This document shows, piece after piece, positions 1-6,236 of a stretch of 7,487 nt of DNA. Made by a program: the position numbers and the translations under genes. The notes beneath the pieces were generated by a model. The model did no database searches. It was not told the origin of the DNA and saw only the letters and a list, made by a program, of their open reading frames with translations. Each line of letters opens with the position of its first letter. The first letter of the stretch is position 1. This stretch comes from Lachnospiraceae bacterium (GTDB lineage: Bacteria; Bacillota; Clostridia; Lachnospirales; Lachnospiraceae), in NCBI GenBank assembly GCA_003520205.1, contig DOVG01000186.1, positions 1-7,487 on the forward strand, written 5' to 3'.

Positions 1-51
1 CTTTTGACACCTACGTCATTATATTTCGTTATATAAAATTTCAGTGTTCCA

Positions 52-354
52 TCATATCTCATAATCCATACAGACTCTGAGTTTTGTGTTCGGTCGTACA
101 ACCCCATTTGCGACAGCTACATGCGCCGGATGAACAGCGTAACCTTTAAGCGACGCCTCATTCTCAAAAGAGGAATCAAGCATCAGGTCTGCATTCGAAC
201 TATCCAGAGCGTTCACCTGTACTTTAATTTCAACAAGTCCCGGAATCTGTCCGGCAAGCCCCTCGAGTCCGGCTTTTATATCAGCCTTAATAGTAGCCTT
301 CTCAGTCTCTGACAGCTCATCCTTAAGTTGCCACAAAATTACATGTTTAACCAT
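52..354 (-). CDS. Dabb (stress-responsive alpha/beta-barrel) domain protein
   Basis: A 100-residue single-domain protein of the Dabb family, dimeric ferredoxin-like barrels found in stress proteins and some cyclases. Seen: opening strand MVKHVILWQL with conserved H4, a helix (about 15-34), the strand GLVEIKVQVN, and the family signature LKGYAVHPAHVAV (69-81), followed by a closing strand. No active site is assigned; bacterial members are mostly uncharacterised. It has the best ribosome binding site in its cluster (AGGAGG, 6 bp before the ATG), so it may be translated more strongly than the genes upstream. It is last of four same-strand genes; the sequence downstream to the window edge shows no convincing terminator, so the transcript may continue beyond the window. 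Confidence 0.88.
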   Translation of the reverse strand: MVKHVILWQLKDELSETEKATIKADIKAGLEGLAGQIPGLVEIKVQVNALDSSNADLMLDSSFENEASLKGYAVHPAHVAVANGVVRPNTKLRVCMDYEI

Positions 355-388
355 ATTAAACCTCCTTTAGTAAACTACAGCAGTTACA

Positions 389-1144
389 TCATTTCCTAAT
401 ACACTGTAAATTAGGACCATGCTTAGGAATCATAAGTCCGTCTATTTTATTTACCGGGGTTGCTTTTCCATCACTTAACACCACAGGAATCCCCTGCCCC
501 GACATTATCTTACTGACATAATCATATATATCTGTTATTTTTTCTTCAAACATCATTCCTGCTTTGGGACCTTTATAAAAGAAATGTATATCAGAACCTG
601 CAGACACAGGAACCCCCAGTTCTTTAGCGTAGCAGTATGCCAGAGCATTCATATTGTCATCATTTGCCGCATTACATATCTCTATACCATCCGCTACTCC
701 GGGTGTAAGATTAATAGTCTTTATATAATCCCGCTCCCTGTAAGGATGAGCCTGAAACATTATCGCACCTGCTTCTTTAACAAGCGCATGAACCTCATAT
801 CTGTCTTTTTCCATAATGTCTTCATTATCAAGAAGCCATTTCTTATCAACACCGTATATGAGATATTCATCACCATCAAAATTATATTCTATTCCGAACA
901 TAACATTAAAATCCGTTCCTTCTGCAGCCTTTCTAGCATCCTCATATCCGCTCATAAACATTTCAATTTTTTCTTTCCACGGAAGGCATCTCGGAACACA
1001 GCAGTTCCCATTAAAAAAATGATCTGTTATGATCATCCCTGCATAGCCTTCTCTCTGCATATAATCGATATAATCTTTCCCCCTAACCTTTCCACATGCA
1101 CTAGCCTGGCATGTATGTGAATGTGTTTCATAAATAAATGACAT
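389..1144 (-). CDS. PHP-domain metal-dependent phosphoesterase
   Basis: A 251-residue protein of the PHP superfamily (histidinol phosphatase/TrpH-type hydrolases) that uses two or three metal ions to cleave phosphate esters. Seen: ETHSHT (H8, H10) at the N-terminus, ITDHF (D41, H42), GIEYN (E86), QAHPYR (H133) and GSDIH (D185, H187), which together are the full expected set of metal ligands in the right order. No polymerase or other domain is fused to it. No histidine-biosynthesis gene is nearby, so a histidinol-phosphatase role is not supported; nucleotide or sugar phosphate substrates are equally possible. It lies 15 bp after the HAD gene with an AGGTG site 5-6 bp before the ATG, and 34 bp before the Dabb gene, in the same probable operon. 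Confidence 0.9.
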   Translation of the reverse strand: MSFIYETHSHTCQASACGKVRGKDYIDYMQREGYAGMIITDHFFNGNCCVPRCLPWKEKIEMFMSGYEDARKAAEGTDFNVMFGIEYNFDGDEYLIYGVDKKWLLDNEDIMEKDRYEVHALVKEAGAIMFQAHPYRERDYIKTINLTPGVADGIEICNAANDDNMNALAYCYAKELGVPVSAGSDIHFFYKGPKAGMMFEEKITDIYDYVSKIMSGQGIPVVLSDGKATPVNKIDGLMIPKHGPNLQCIRK

Positions 1145-1159
1145 TTTTGCACCTAGCTT

Positions 1160-1765
1160 CTATTTAAGTATTTTTCTTTTAGTTAATTCTTTAACCAGAT
1201 TATCATATCCAGTAAACAGTATCCCCTGCATACCCAGCCTTTCTGCACCCTCAATATTTATCTTACGATCATCTACAAAAATACACTCCGTGAGATCCAG
1301 ACCGAATCTTGACTCAAGAAGTCTGTAGATTCCTTCATCCGGCTTAGTAATCTTCTCATATCCGGAAATGATATAGCCATCTGTATGCGGCAGAAAATGA
1401 AAATCAGGCCAATGTCTCTCAGCCGTTTCTATAGGATAATTAGAAAGAATATACACTCCATATCCATTTGATTTTATTTCCTGAATCAAAGGTTCTGCAT
1501 AGTCATACTCTTCAACTATATCCTTGATATTCTCCCAGAATACTAAGATTTCATCCTTATACTGAGGTATTTCAGCAGTAAACTTCTCGATAGCATCCTT
1601 CTCCGTTCTTATGCCAAGATCCAGTTCATGCCAGAACTCTGTGACAACCATATTATCAGAGAGATATTCAACGCACTCTTCACTGAAACCAAGATTACGC
1701 ATATATTTCTTGTAACAAAAATCTACAAGCACATCTCCAACATCAAAAACTACATTCTTAATCAT
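1160..1765 (-). CDS. HAD-family phosphatase (subfamily IA, YihX-like)
   Basis: A 201-residue cytoplasmic haloacid dehalogenase-type hydrolase, probably acting on a small phosphorylated metabolite. Seen: motif I VVFDVGDVLVDF with nucleophile D8, motif II ILSN with S108, motif III K141 in TKPDEGIY, motif IV FVDDR with D165 and D166, and an all-helical cap between about 16 and 85. The usual second Asp of motif I is Gly (DxG), as in YihX sugar-phosphate phosphatase and epoxide-hydrolase N-domains, so this is a family feature rather than damage. The ATG immediately follows the TAA of the cyclase gene (TAAATG), and its ribosome binding site AGGTGG (1774-1779) lies inside the cyclase coding sequence, predicting translational coupling. 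The PHP gene starts 15 bp downstream. The substrate cannot be told. Confidence 0.9.
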   Translation of the reverse strand: MIKNVVFDVGDVLVDFCYKKYMRNLGFSEECVEYLSDNMVVTEFWHELDLGIRTEKDAIEKFTAEIPQYKDEILVFWENIKDIVEEYDYAEPLIQEIKSNGYGVYILSNYPIETAERHWPDFHFLPHTDGYIISGYEKITKPDEGIYRLLESRFGLDLTECIFVDDRKINIEGAERLGMQGILFTGYDNLVKELTKRKILK

Positions 1766-2836
1766 TTAATATACCACCTGATTACGTCCATTTGACTTGC
1801 CCATATACAGCTTCTCATCAGCTTCTTTAATAGCAAGTTCTTCATCCTTATTATAATTATACTCAGTAAGACCGAAAGTCATCGTTATTTTTATGTTATT
1901 ATCCCCTACTATGATAGCTTCCTTCTGAATCTTAGTTCTTAGTCTTTCAAGAACAATAAATGCCTGATCACCATTACAATCAGGGAATATCAGCAGAAAT
2001 TCCTCGCCGCCCCATCTGGATATAAAAGCTGTATTTCTACAGTTATCCACCATAGTCTTTGCAACAGCTTTAAGCACCTCATCACCGGCATCATGTCCGT
2101 AAGTATCATTTACTTTTTTGAAGAAATCAATATCTCCCATAGCTACACTAACTGAAGCAGTATTATTATCTTTCTTCAGTCTGGCAAGATATTCTTCGGC
2201 CATTCTTCGATTATTAAGTCCCGTAAGTCTGTCAGTCGAAGCTTCTTTCTTCAATCTATCATTATATTGCATCAGTTTATTCTCTGCCTCATTTTCACTC
2301 TTGCTAAACATATATGATATGAAAATTATTGAGATAAAAACAGCAGAAATATTGGATATCTGAATAAGCTTATCACATATTACATTAATAGGAACTACGG
2401 GTTTTATACCCCCATAGAAACCTATACATAGAATACGTATAGCCAGAACCACGCCTGAATTAATGAACTTAAATACTGTTTTTCCATAAAACGCAAAAAA
2501 GCATAACATCAGAATTATTATGAAATAATTCTGCATTCCTGCACTCCAGCCATAAACCGGAATCATAAGAAATATCCATAAGAACAGAAATATAATAAAT
2601 GCATAAAGTGACGGCTTGGTCTTTGAGTGGTAAGTATAAATAAACAGGCCTATAACAACAGCAAAAAGAGCTATAATCCTGAATCTGTACATACGAAAAA
2701 CATCAACCCCGGCATATACTGTATCCAGAATAAATGTAATGAATACAATTATATACAGAATTCTAAGCGAAACTATAACTCTTTTATTTTCATTTTCTGC
2801 TTTTATGTCTTTATTAATCAGAGATATAAGCCCCAC
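1766..2836 (-). CDS. Membrane-anchored diguanylate cyclase (GGDEF domain)
   Basis: Makes cyclic di-GMP from two GTP at the inner face of the membrane. Seen: about six hydrophobic segments in the first 178 residues (roughly 22-42, 52-68, 77-95, 102-118, 126-142, 160-178), a short charged helix (179-200), then a complete GGDEF domain (about 200-356) with TDRLTGLNNRR (201-211), metal-binding D235 in MGDIDFFK, NDTYGHDAGD, and active-site GGEEF (276-280). The product-inhibition I-site RxxD reads RNTA (267-270), so allosteric feedback is probably lost. The start is GTG at 2836: an in-frame TAA lies six codons upstream and no in-frame ATG intervenes; GGGGG serves as ribosome binding site. It is the first gene of a tight cluster with two phosphatase-like genes and a Dabb gene. 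The membrane part resembles no sensor domain that I can name. Confidence 0.93.
   Translation of the reverse strand: MGLISLINKDIKAENENKRVIVSLRILYIIVFITFILDTVYAGVDVFRMYRFRIIALFAVVIGLFIYTYHSKTKPSLYAFIIFLFLWIFLMIPVYGWSAGMQNYFIIILMLCFFAFYGKTVFKFINSGVVLAIRILCIGFYGGIKPVVPINVICDKLIQISNISAVFISIIFISYMFSKSENEAENKLMQYNDRLKKEASTDRLTGLNNRRMAEEYLARLKKDNNTASVSVAMGDIDFFKKVNDTYGHDAGDEVLKAVAKTMVDNCRNTAFISRWGGEEFLLIFPDCNGDQAFIVLERLRTKIQKEAIIVGDNNIKITMTFGLTEYNYNKDEELAIKEADEKLYMGKSNGRNQVVY
1774..1779 (-). promoter_or_regulatory. Ribosome binding site of the HAD gene inside the cyclase gene
   Basis: AGGTGG on the minus strand lies 8 bp before the HAD ATG and within the last codons of the cyclase. With the stop and start directly joined (TAAATG), this supports both the chosen HAD start and coupled translation. 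Confidence 0.7.
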
Positions 2837-2880
2837 ATTTTTACCCCCACATTATAATAAGACAACACTCTTTATTACAC

Positions 2881-2913
2881 TGCTATATTACCATAATAAT
2901 AGCATTATTACCA
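2881..2913. repeat. Short inverted and direct repeats in the gap before the cyclase gene
   Basis: The 124-bp gap 2837-2960 holds TATTACCA twice (2886-2893 and 2906-2913), exactly 20 bp apart, and an imperfect hairpin TGCTATATTA-CCA-TAATAATAGCA (2881-2904, one bulge). No T-run follows on the minus strand, so it is not a good terminator. It may be a regulator site for the cyclase operon; nothing else recognisable is in the gap. Confidence 0.4.
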
Positions 2914-2960
2914 ATAAAAGATTCATCAGCCTAAAGCATTCAGAATGACAGTCATATAGT

Positions 2961-3533
2961 TTATTTTAAAAGTATAGACATTATCCATTCAGGAGCAGGA
3001 GCTTTCATTTCTTTATCCATTGCCATTTCTTCCATCACGCCCTGAACCGCTGACCAAAAAACTCTGGATAAAAGCTTTGCATCACCATCTTTGAAAATCC
3101 CATCCTTCTGTCCTTTTTTTATCAGCAAAGCCGTAGAGTCGATGGTATCAACTGATAGAGCCAGCTGCCTTGCTTCATCAGGCATACCATTTCTTCTTAC
3201 CTGTCCCATCAAAACAAACATATTGAAAACCCACGGCTGTTCCTTAGCATATGCAAACAACTGTTCCATAAACTTTGTAAGATATATATCCGGAGGAATA
3301 CTGGCATCCGGCGCTGCAGATGCCGACTTTGTTCCATTTGCTCCCATTCTCACAAGTTCCAAGAGAAGTTCTTCCTTCGATTCGAAATAATGAAACATGA
3401 GTCCTGTACTCATCGGAACTGCCGCAGCAATATCCGTAATCTTAGTATCGTAGTATCCCCTTTCAACAAAAAGGGTTAAGGCTGTCATAAGTATCTTCTG
3501 TCTTTTTTCTTCTTTCTGTTCTTTTCTGGTCAT
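2961..3533 (-). CDS. TetR/AcrR-family transcriptional repressor
   Basis: A 190-residue TetR-type regulator. Seen: a lysine-rich N-terminus and a TetR DNA-binding domain (about 12-60) with helix-turn-helix ITDIAAAVPMSTGLMFHYF (32-50) ending in the characteristic HYF and followed by SKEELL. The remainder is a helical ligand and dimerisation domain with no recognisable ligand signature. The gene starts 17 bp after the flavoprotein gene with only a weak GGGG ribosome binding site near the preceding stop, so it is most likely cotranscribed and perhaps translated at a lower level. The TTGAAT-N4-ATTCAA palindromes at the flavoprotein promoter are the obvious candidate operators, which would make this a self-repressing unit. 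The effector is unknown, plausibly the flavoprotein's substrate or product. No clear terminator follows. Confidence 0.92.
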   Translation of the reverse strand: MTRKEQKEEKRQKILMTALTLFVERGYYDTKITDIAAAVPMSTGLMFHYFESKEELLLELVRMGANGTKSASAAPDASIPPDIYLTKFMEQLFAYAKEQPWVFNMFVLMGQVRRNGMPDEARQLALSVDTIDSTALLIKKGQKDGIFKDGDAKLLSRVFWSAVQGVMEEMAMDKEMKAPAPEWIMSILLK

Positions 3534-3550
3534 AAATTATACCCCATTTA

Positions 3551-5050
3551 TTATAGATCTATGCTTCTTTTTTCGCTCTTAAGTATTCTCTGTACAGCAA
3601 ACTTACCACTTGCCGCTGCAACAGGAAGTCCTCCCGGTGAGTTAGTCCACTGTCCGGCTACATAAAGATTTTTAATGCCTTTAAGCTTCCCTTTCATCTT
3701 GATCTGCTTACCATTTGGAGTTGTAACAAAGCTCATATAGCTTCCATGATAAGCATTACAATATCTCTCGTATGTAAGTGGTGTCCATGCATCAAGTATT
3801 TCTATCTCACCCTTAAGCTCAGGAAATGCTGTCTCTATTCTTCTCTGAACCTCTAACGCAAGCTCTTCTTTTTTCTTATTATATTCTTCCTTTGTAAGAC
3901 TCTTCCAATATTCATAGTCCTCATCTACCTGTGTGATACAAGTCTGAATAACCTGCTTGCCATCCTTCACAAATATAGGATCATATCCATAAGCTTTAAC
4001 ATACATTCTATCAAAGCTTCTTGCACCTACATAGAGAGGATCAATATCTATAAATATAGTTTCACCTTTGCTGAACTTTTCATCAACAGCAAATGCAACC
4101 TGGAATCCACTTGTTGCAGGATAATCCTTTGGCGCATCATATGCTGCTTTAAGTTCTTTTGGCATATAGTCAGCTGAAAGCAGCTTACCAAAAAGCAGAT
4201 GTGTATCAACTGTAGGTATTACATAATCAGCACTTACAAATGTGCCATTTTCAAGCTTTACTCCTGTTGCCACCTTATTTTCTACAACAATTTTCTCTGC
4301 ACCACTATTGTAACAGATTTTTCCGCCAAGTTCCTTAAATCTTTTTTCCATTCTTAGAGACATCTGAAGTGATGCACCCATAGGAATATTTCCATTTCCA
4401 TCTGCCATAGTAGCATATGATACTAAAAATGAATATGCACAGTAGGTTTTAGGAAGATAATCACACATAAGCTTCTGAAGTAATGGCGACTTAAATCTCT
4501 GACCATATTCCTCAAGAGTTATTTTACCAAACTCCTTCATTACCTTTGGAAAATCAGCCATGTTCTTTCCCATCTCTATGTAATCCTTTACTCCCCACAT
4601 TTCCATAGGCTTTCTTGCCGGGAAGAGACACTGTTTTGAGTATTCAACATACTGAATGAACTTTCTTATCTCTTCTTCATCCTCTGGGGCAACCTCAATA
4701 AGTTCCTTCTCTGTACGCTTTAGGTCATTCCATAGTGTTGCTTTCTTGCCTTCATAAGTTGAAGTGTAGAACTCATTTATCTGAGCATACTCCATATCGT
4801 CCGAAAGAGCGCCAACCTTAGTCCATACATCATACATCTCAGTTCCTTTTCTGGTACCTGTTAACCAGTGAATGCAATTATCTATATGATAGCCCTTTCT
4901 ATTCCAGCCGATGCACTCTCCTCCCGGAATAGCATTCTTCTCATATATTTCTGCGTCAAATCCTGCCATAAGAGCATATACTCCTGCAGAAAGACCTGCG
5001 ATTCCACCACCGATGATTACAACCTTTTCCTTTGAATTTACATTTTTCAT
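3551..5050 (-). CDS. FAD-dependent oxidoreductase, phytoene desaturase-like (COG1233 type)
   Basis: A 499-residue flavoprotein of the amine oxidase/phytoene desaturase superfamily, probably cytoplasmic. Seen: N-terminal Rossmann dinucleotide-binding motif GGGIAG (14-19) followed by acidic E37 at the end of the second strand and an IPGGEC turn (41-46), and a C-terminal FAD-closing segment around 461-483 (NLYVAGQWTNSPGG). The length is normal for the family. The substrate cannot be read from sequence: no carotenoid, fatty-acid or polyamine pathway genes lie nearby, so a desaturase or isomerase acting on a hydrophobic substrate is only a family-level possibility. An excellent ribosome binding site AGGAGG lies 9 bp before the ATG. 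It is expressed from a near-consensus promoter overlapped by palindromes and is followed 17 bp later by a TetR-family gene, which suggests substrate- or lipid-responsive repression. Confidence 0.9.
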   Translation of the reverse strand: MKNVNSKEKVVIIGGGIAGLSAGVYALMAGFDAEIYEKNAIPGGECIGWNRKGYHIDNCIHWLTGTRKGTEMYDVWTKVGALSDDMEYAQINEFYTSTYEGKKATLWNDLKRTEKELIEVAPEDEEEIRKFIQYVEYSKQCLFPARKPMEMWGVKDYIEMGKNMADFPKVMKEFGKITLEEYGQRFKSPLLQKLMCDYLPKTYCAYSFLVSYATMADGNGNIPMGASLQMSLRMEKRFKELGGKICYNSGAEKIVVENKVATGVKLENGTFVSADYVIPTVDTHLLFGKLLSADYMPKELKAAYDAPKDYPATSGFQVAFAVDEKFSKGETIFIDIDPLYVGARSFDRMYVKAYGYDPIFVKDGKQVIQTCITQVDEDYEYWKSLTKEEYNKKKEELALEVQRRIETAFPELKGEIEILDAWTPLTYERYCNAYHGSYMSFVTTPNGKQIKMKGKLKGIKNLYVAGQWTNSPGGLPVAAASGKFAVQRILKSEKRSIDL

Positions 5051-5107
5051 TATTCTTTTCCTCCTGATAACTTTATATAAAAGCCTTATGTTTTTTTCTT
5101 TTTATTC

Positions 5108-5125
5108 ATTGAATTATGTTTCATT
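5108..5125. promoter_or_regulatory. Imperfect third operator-like site O1
   Basis: ATTGAAT-TATG-TTTCATT fits the same pattern with two mismatches in the second arm and overlaps the site over the -10 by three bases, centre to centre 15 bp. It also contributes a direct repeat CATTGAAT (5107-5114 and 5122-5129). It may be a weaker binding site within the early leader. Confidence 0.4.
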
Positions 5126-5140
5126 GAATCTGTATTCAAT
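5123..5140. promoter_or_regulatory. Candidate TetR operator O2 over the -10 and start site
   Basis: Perfect inverted repeat ATTGAAT-CTGT-ATTCAAT covering the end of the -10 hexamer and the predicted transcription start. It shares the TTGAAT-N4-ATTCAA pattern with the upstream palindrome. Assignment to the cotranscribed TetR protein is inferred from proximity and repeat geometry. Confidence 0.65.
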
Positions 5141-5166
5141 ATATCATTAAGTAAATTAATTGTCAA
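5138..5166 (-). promoter_or_regulatory. Sigma-A promoter of the flavoprotein-TetR operon
   Basis: On the minus strand, TTGACA (5166-5161) is followed by a 17-bp spacer and TATATT (5143-5138), with TG one base before the -10 (extended -10). The predicted transcription start is near 5131, giving a leader of about 80 bases before the ATG at 5050. The -10 overlaps a palindrome, consistent with steric repression. Confidence 0.85.
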
Positions 5167-5173
5167 CACTTTT

Positions 5174-5189
5174 TTGAATTTAAATTCAA
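5174..5189. promoter_or_regulatory. Candidate TetR operator O3 upstream of the -35
   Basis: Perfect 16-bp palindrome TTGAATTTAAATTCAA, seven bases upstream of the -35 hexamer. It has the same half-sites and four-base centre as the site over the -10; the two centres are 50 bp apart, close to five helical turns. Confidence 0.6.
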
Positions 5190-5209
5190 TGAAATTTTTT
5201 ACAAGCAAA

Positions 5210-5234
5210 AAGAGGTGCCCGGCAAGCACCTCTT
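5210..5234 (-). terminator. Intrinsic terminator of the synthetase-ANTAR-membrane protein unit
   Basis: Eight-base GC-containing stem AGAGGTGC (5211-5218) with GCACCTCT (5226-5233), a seven-base loop, plus an outer A-T pair. On the minus strand the stem is followed by TTTTGCTTGT. It sits about 46 bp beyond the stop of the small membrane protein. On the plus strand no T-run follows, so it acts only for the minus-strand transcript. Confidence 0.88.
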
Positions 5235-5279
5235 AATCATCCTTAACTATAATATCCAAACTGTCTTAAATATCTGATA

Positions 5280-5567
5280 TTATCCTGCAGAACCAATTGC
5301 GATAAATATAATAACAAATAATACTATTATGCTTAGTGTTGCTATACAATCAAGAATTCCAAGTATTTTAACCGTTCTATCTTCCTTTGCAAGAATACGA
5401 CCTATGATAAAAAATAGAAATCCCAAAAATGCTATTATCAGGGCAATTCCTGATATAATCTTTATATTACTACCTGCTTTAAAAGGAGCATATATCAGCA
5501 CATATGTAAGGATTGCTGATACTATGGGGAGTATTTCTAATACTATAGCTACATTCTTCTTGTTCAT
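5280..5567 (-). CDS. Small three-helix membrane protein of unknown function
   Basis: A 95-residue hydrophobic protein that I do not recognise. Three membrane segments are apparent at about 7-27, 36-58 and 68-92. The basic loop between helices 2 and 3 (GRILAKEDRTVK) and the short lysine-rich N-terminus suggest that both lie on the cytoplasmic side, leaving the first loop and the short C-terminus outside. There is no catalytic motif and no cleavable signal peptide. A purine-rich ribosome binding site (AAAGGAAAG) lies just upstream of the ATG. It starts 19 bp after the ANTAR gene and ends about 46 bp before a strong terminator, so it is very probably the last gene of that transcript. A link to transport or membrane sensing with the synthetase homologue is only a guess. 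Confidence 0.75.
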   Translation of the reverse strand: MNKKNVAIVLEILPIVSAILTYVLIYAPFKAGSNIKIISGIALIIAFLGFLFFIIGRILAKEDRTVKILGILDCIATLSIIVLFVIIFIAIGSAG

Positions 5568-5586
5568 TTTTCTTTCCTTTCTTCAA

Positions 5587-6165
5587 TCAGTCTTCTATTA
5601 TTTCTTCAGCTATCGCTCTCTTGGACAAGCCTCTGTTCATTGCATTTCTTATTATATATTCATGTGCCTCTTCTTCACTCATGCCTCTTTGGACAAGAAT
5701 CAGCTTAGCTCTGCTGACAGCTCTGAGTTCTTCCATTTTTTCTTCAAGCTTATTAACCTTTTTCTCTGCCTTCCTTACTTTTTCCTGCAAAGACAGTATC
5801 AGTCTGAGACTAAGTTCCAGAGAATTATCCTTAAATGGTTTAGACACTGTTATTATTCCGAAATCCACGAGATATTCTGATATCTTACTAAATACCGCTC
5901 CAGGAACCACAAAAATGATTCCCATCTCCTTTTTATCGTGAATATCCATTACAAAATCAGTTCCCATTCCATCAGGGAGCGGCGAATTAATAATAACTAT
6001 ATCATAAGAATAGGCAAGAAGTTCTCTTCTTGCAGCCGAGGCACTCCTCACGATTTCAATCTTATTAAATCTACCACCGGGAATTGTTTTCTTCACTATC
6101 ATATTAAATTGTTCCGACGAGGATACAATCAGAATCGAATATCCCCTATCCAGTATATTACTCAT
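5587..6165 (-). CDS. ANTAR-domain RNA-binding antitermination regulator with pseudo-receiver
   Basis: ANTAR proteins bind paired hexaloop RNA hairpins and prevent transcription termination, often in nitrogen metabolism. Seen: an N-terminal receiver-like domain (about 9-120), a charged probable coiled coil (about 127-150), and a C-terminal ANTAR domain (about 150-190) with AKLILVQRGMSEEEA and the following three-helix pattern ending AIAEEII. The receiver keeps the KPF lysine (K109) and the SPLPDGMG loop, but the phospho-acceptor Asp is Asn (N60) and the N-terminal acidic pair is replaced by serines (15-17), so classical phosphorylation is unlikely. It lies 55 bp downstream of the glutamine synthetase homologue, a linkage known in clostridia, and 19 bp before a small membrane-protein gene. 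The ribosome binding site is a modest GAGAAG 5 bp before the ATG. ANTAR assignment is strong; its RNA target is inferred. Confidence 0.92.
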   Translation of the reverse strand: MSNILDRGYSILIVSSSEQFNMIVKKTIPGGRFNKIEIVRSASAARRELLAYSYDIVIINSPLPDGMGTDFVMDIHDKKEMGIIFVVPGAVFSKISEYLVDFGIITVSKPFKDNSLELSLRLILSLQEKVRKAEKKVNKLEEKMEELRAVSRAKLILVQRGMSEEEAHEYIIRNAMNRGLSKRAIAEEIIED

Positions 6166-6198
6166 TTTTACTTCTCATCTATGATGTGAATTAAACCA

Positions 6199-6206
6199 AT
6201 TATAAC
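6199..6206 (-). promoter_or_regulatory. Possible extended -10 before the ANTAR gene
   Basis: TG-T-TATAAT on the minus strand, ending 33 bp before the ANTAR ATG, could start a separate ANTAR transcript. No good -35 lies at the expected spacing, so it would depend on the extended -10 alone. It overlaps the heptad repeat, which is AT-rich enough to produce such a match by chance. Confidence 0.25.
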
Positions 6207-6236
6207 ATATAACTTATAACTTATGACACATAACTT
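6202..6236. repeat. Five tandem 7-bp units across the synthetase stop codon
   Basis: Plus-strand units ATAACAT, ATAACTT, ATAACTT, ATGACAC, ATAACTT run without gaps over 35 bp. They encode the last residues and stop codon of the synthetase homologue and continue into the intergenic gap before the ANTAR gene. A unit of seven bases is not a multiple of three, so gain or loss would shift the reading frame at the C-terminus. Confidence 0.75.

Noticed and set aside
19..36. Hairpin TTATAT-TTCGTT-ATATAA after the Dabb gene as a terminator
   Set aside because: The stem is entirely A-T pairs and no T-run follows on the minus strand.
584..1120. Plus-strand open frame of 178 codons
   Set aside because: It lies wholly opposite the PHP gene, which has all family motifs; the translation is low-complexity and has no recognisable domain.
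389..1144. PHP protein as histidinol phosphatase
   Set aside because: Metal ligands are shared by the whole superfamily and no histidine-biosynthesis gene is in the window.
1160..1765. HAD protein inactivated because the second Asp of motif I is Gly
   Set aside because: DxG in motif I is typical of the YihX-like branch, and all other motifs are intact.
2851..2856. Perfect TATAAT on the minus strand before the cyclase gene
   Set aside because: It ends only 14 bp from the GTG start, so the transcript would begin inside the ribosome binding site, and there is no -35 at the right spacing.
2961..3533. TetR protein as regulator of the downstream cyclase operon
   Set aside because: The 124-bp gap before the cyclase contains no TTGAAT-N4-ATTCAA palindrome, so there is no sequence support.
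5329..5880. Plus-strand open frame of 183 codons
   Set aside because: It is antisense to the membrane-protein and ANTAR genes and crosses their boundary, with no domain signature.
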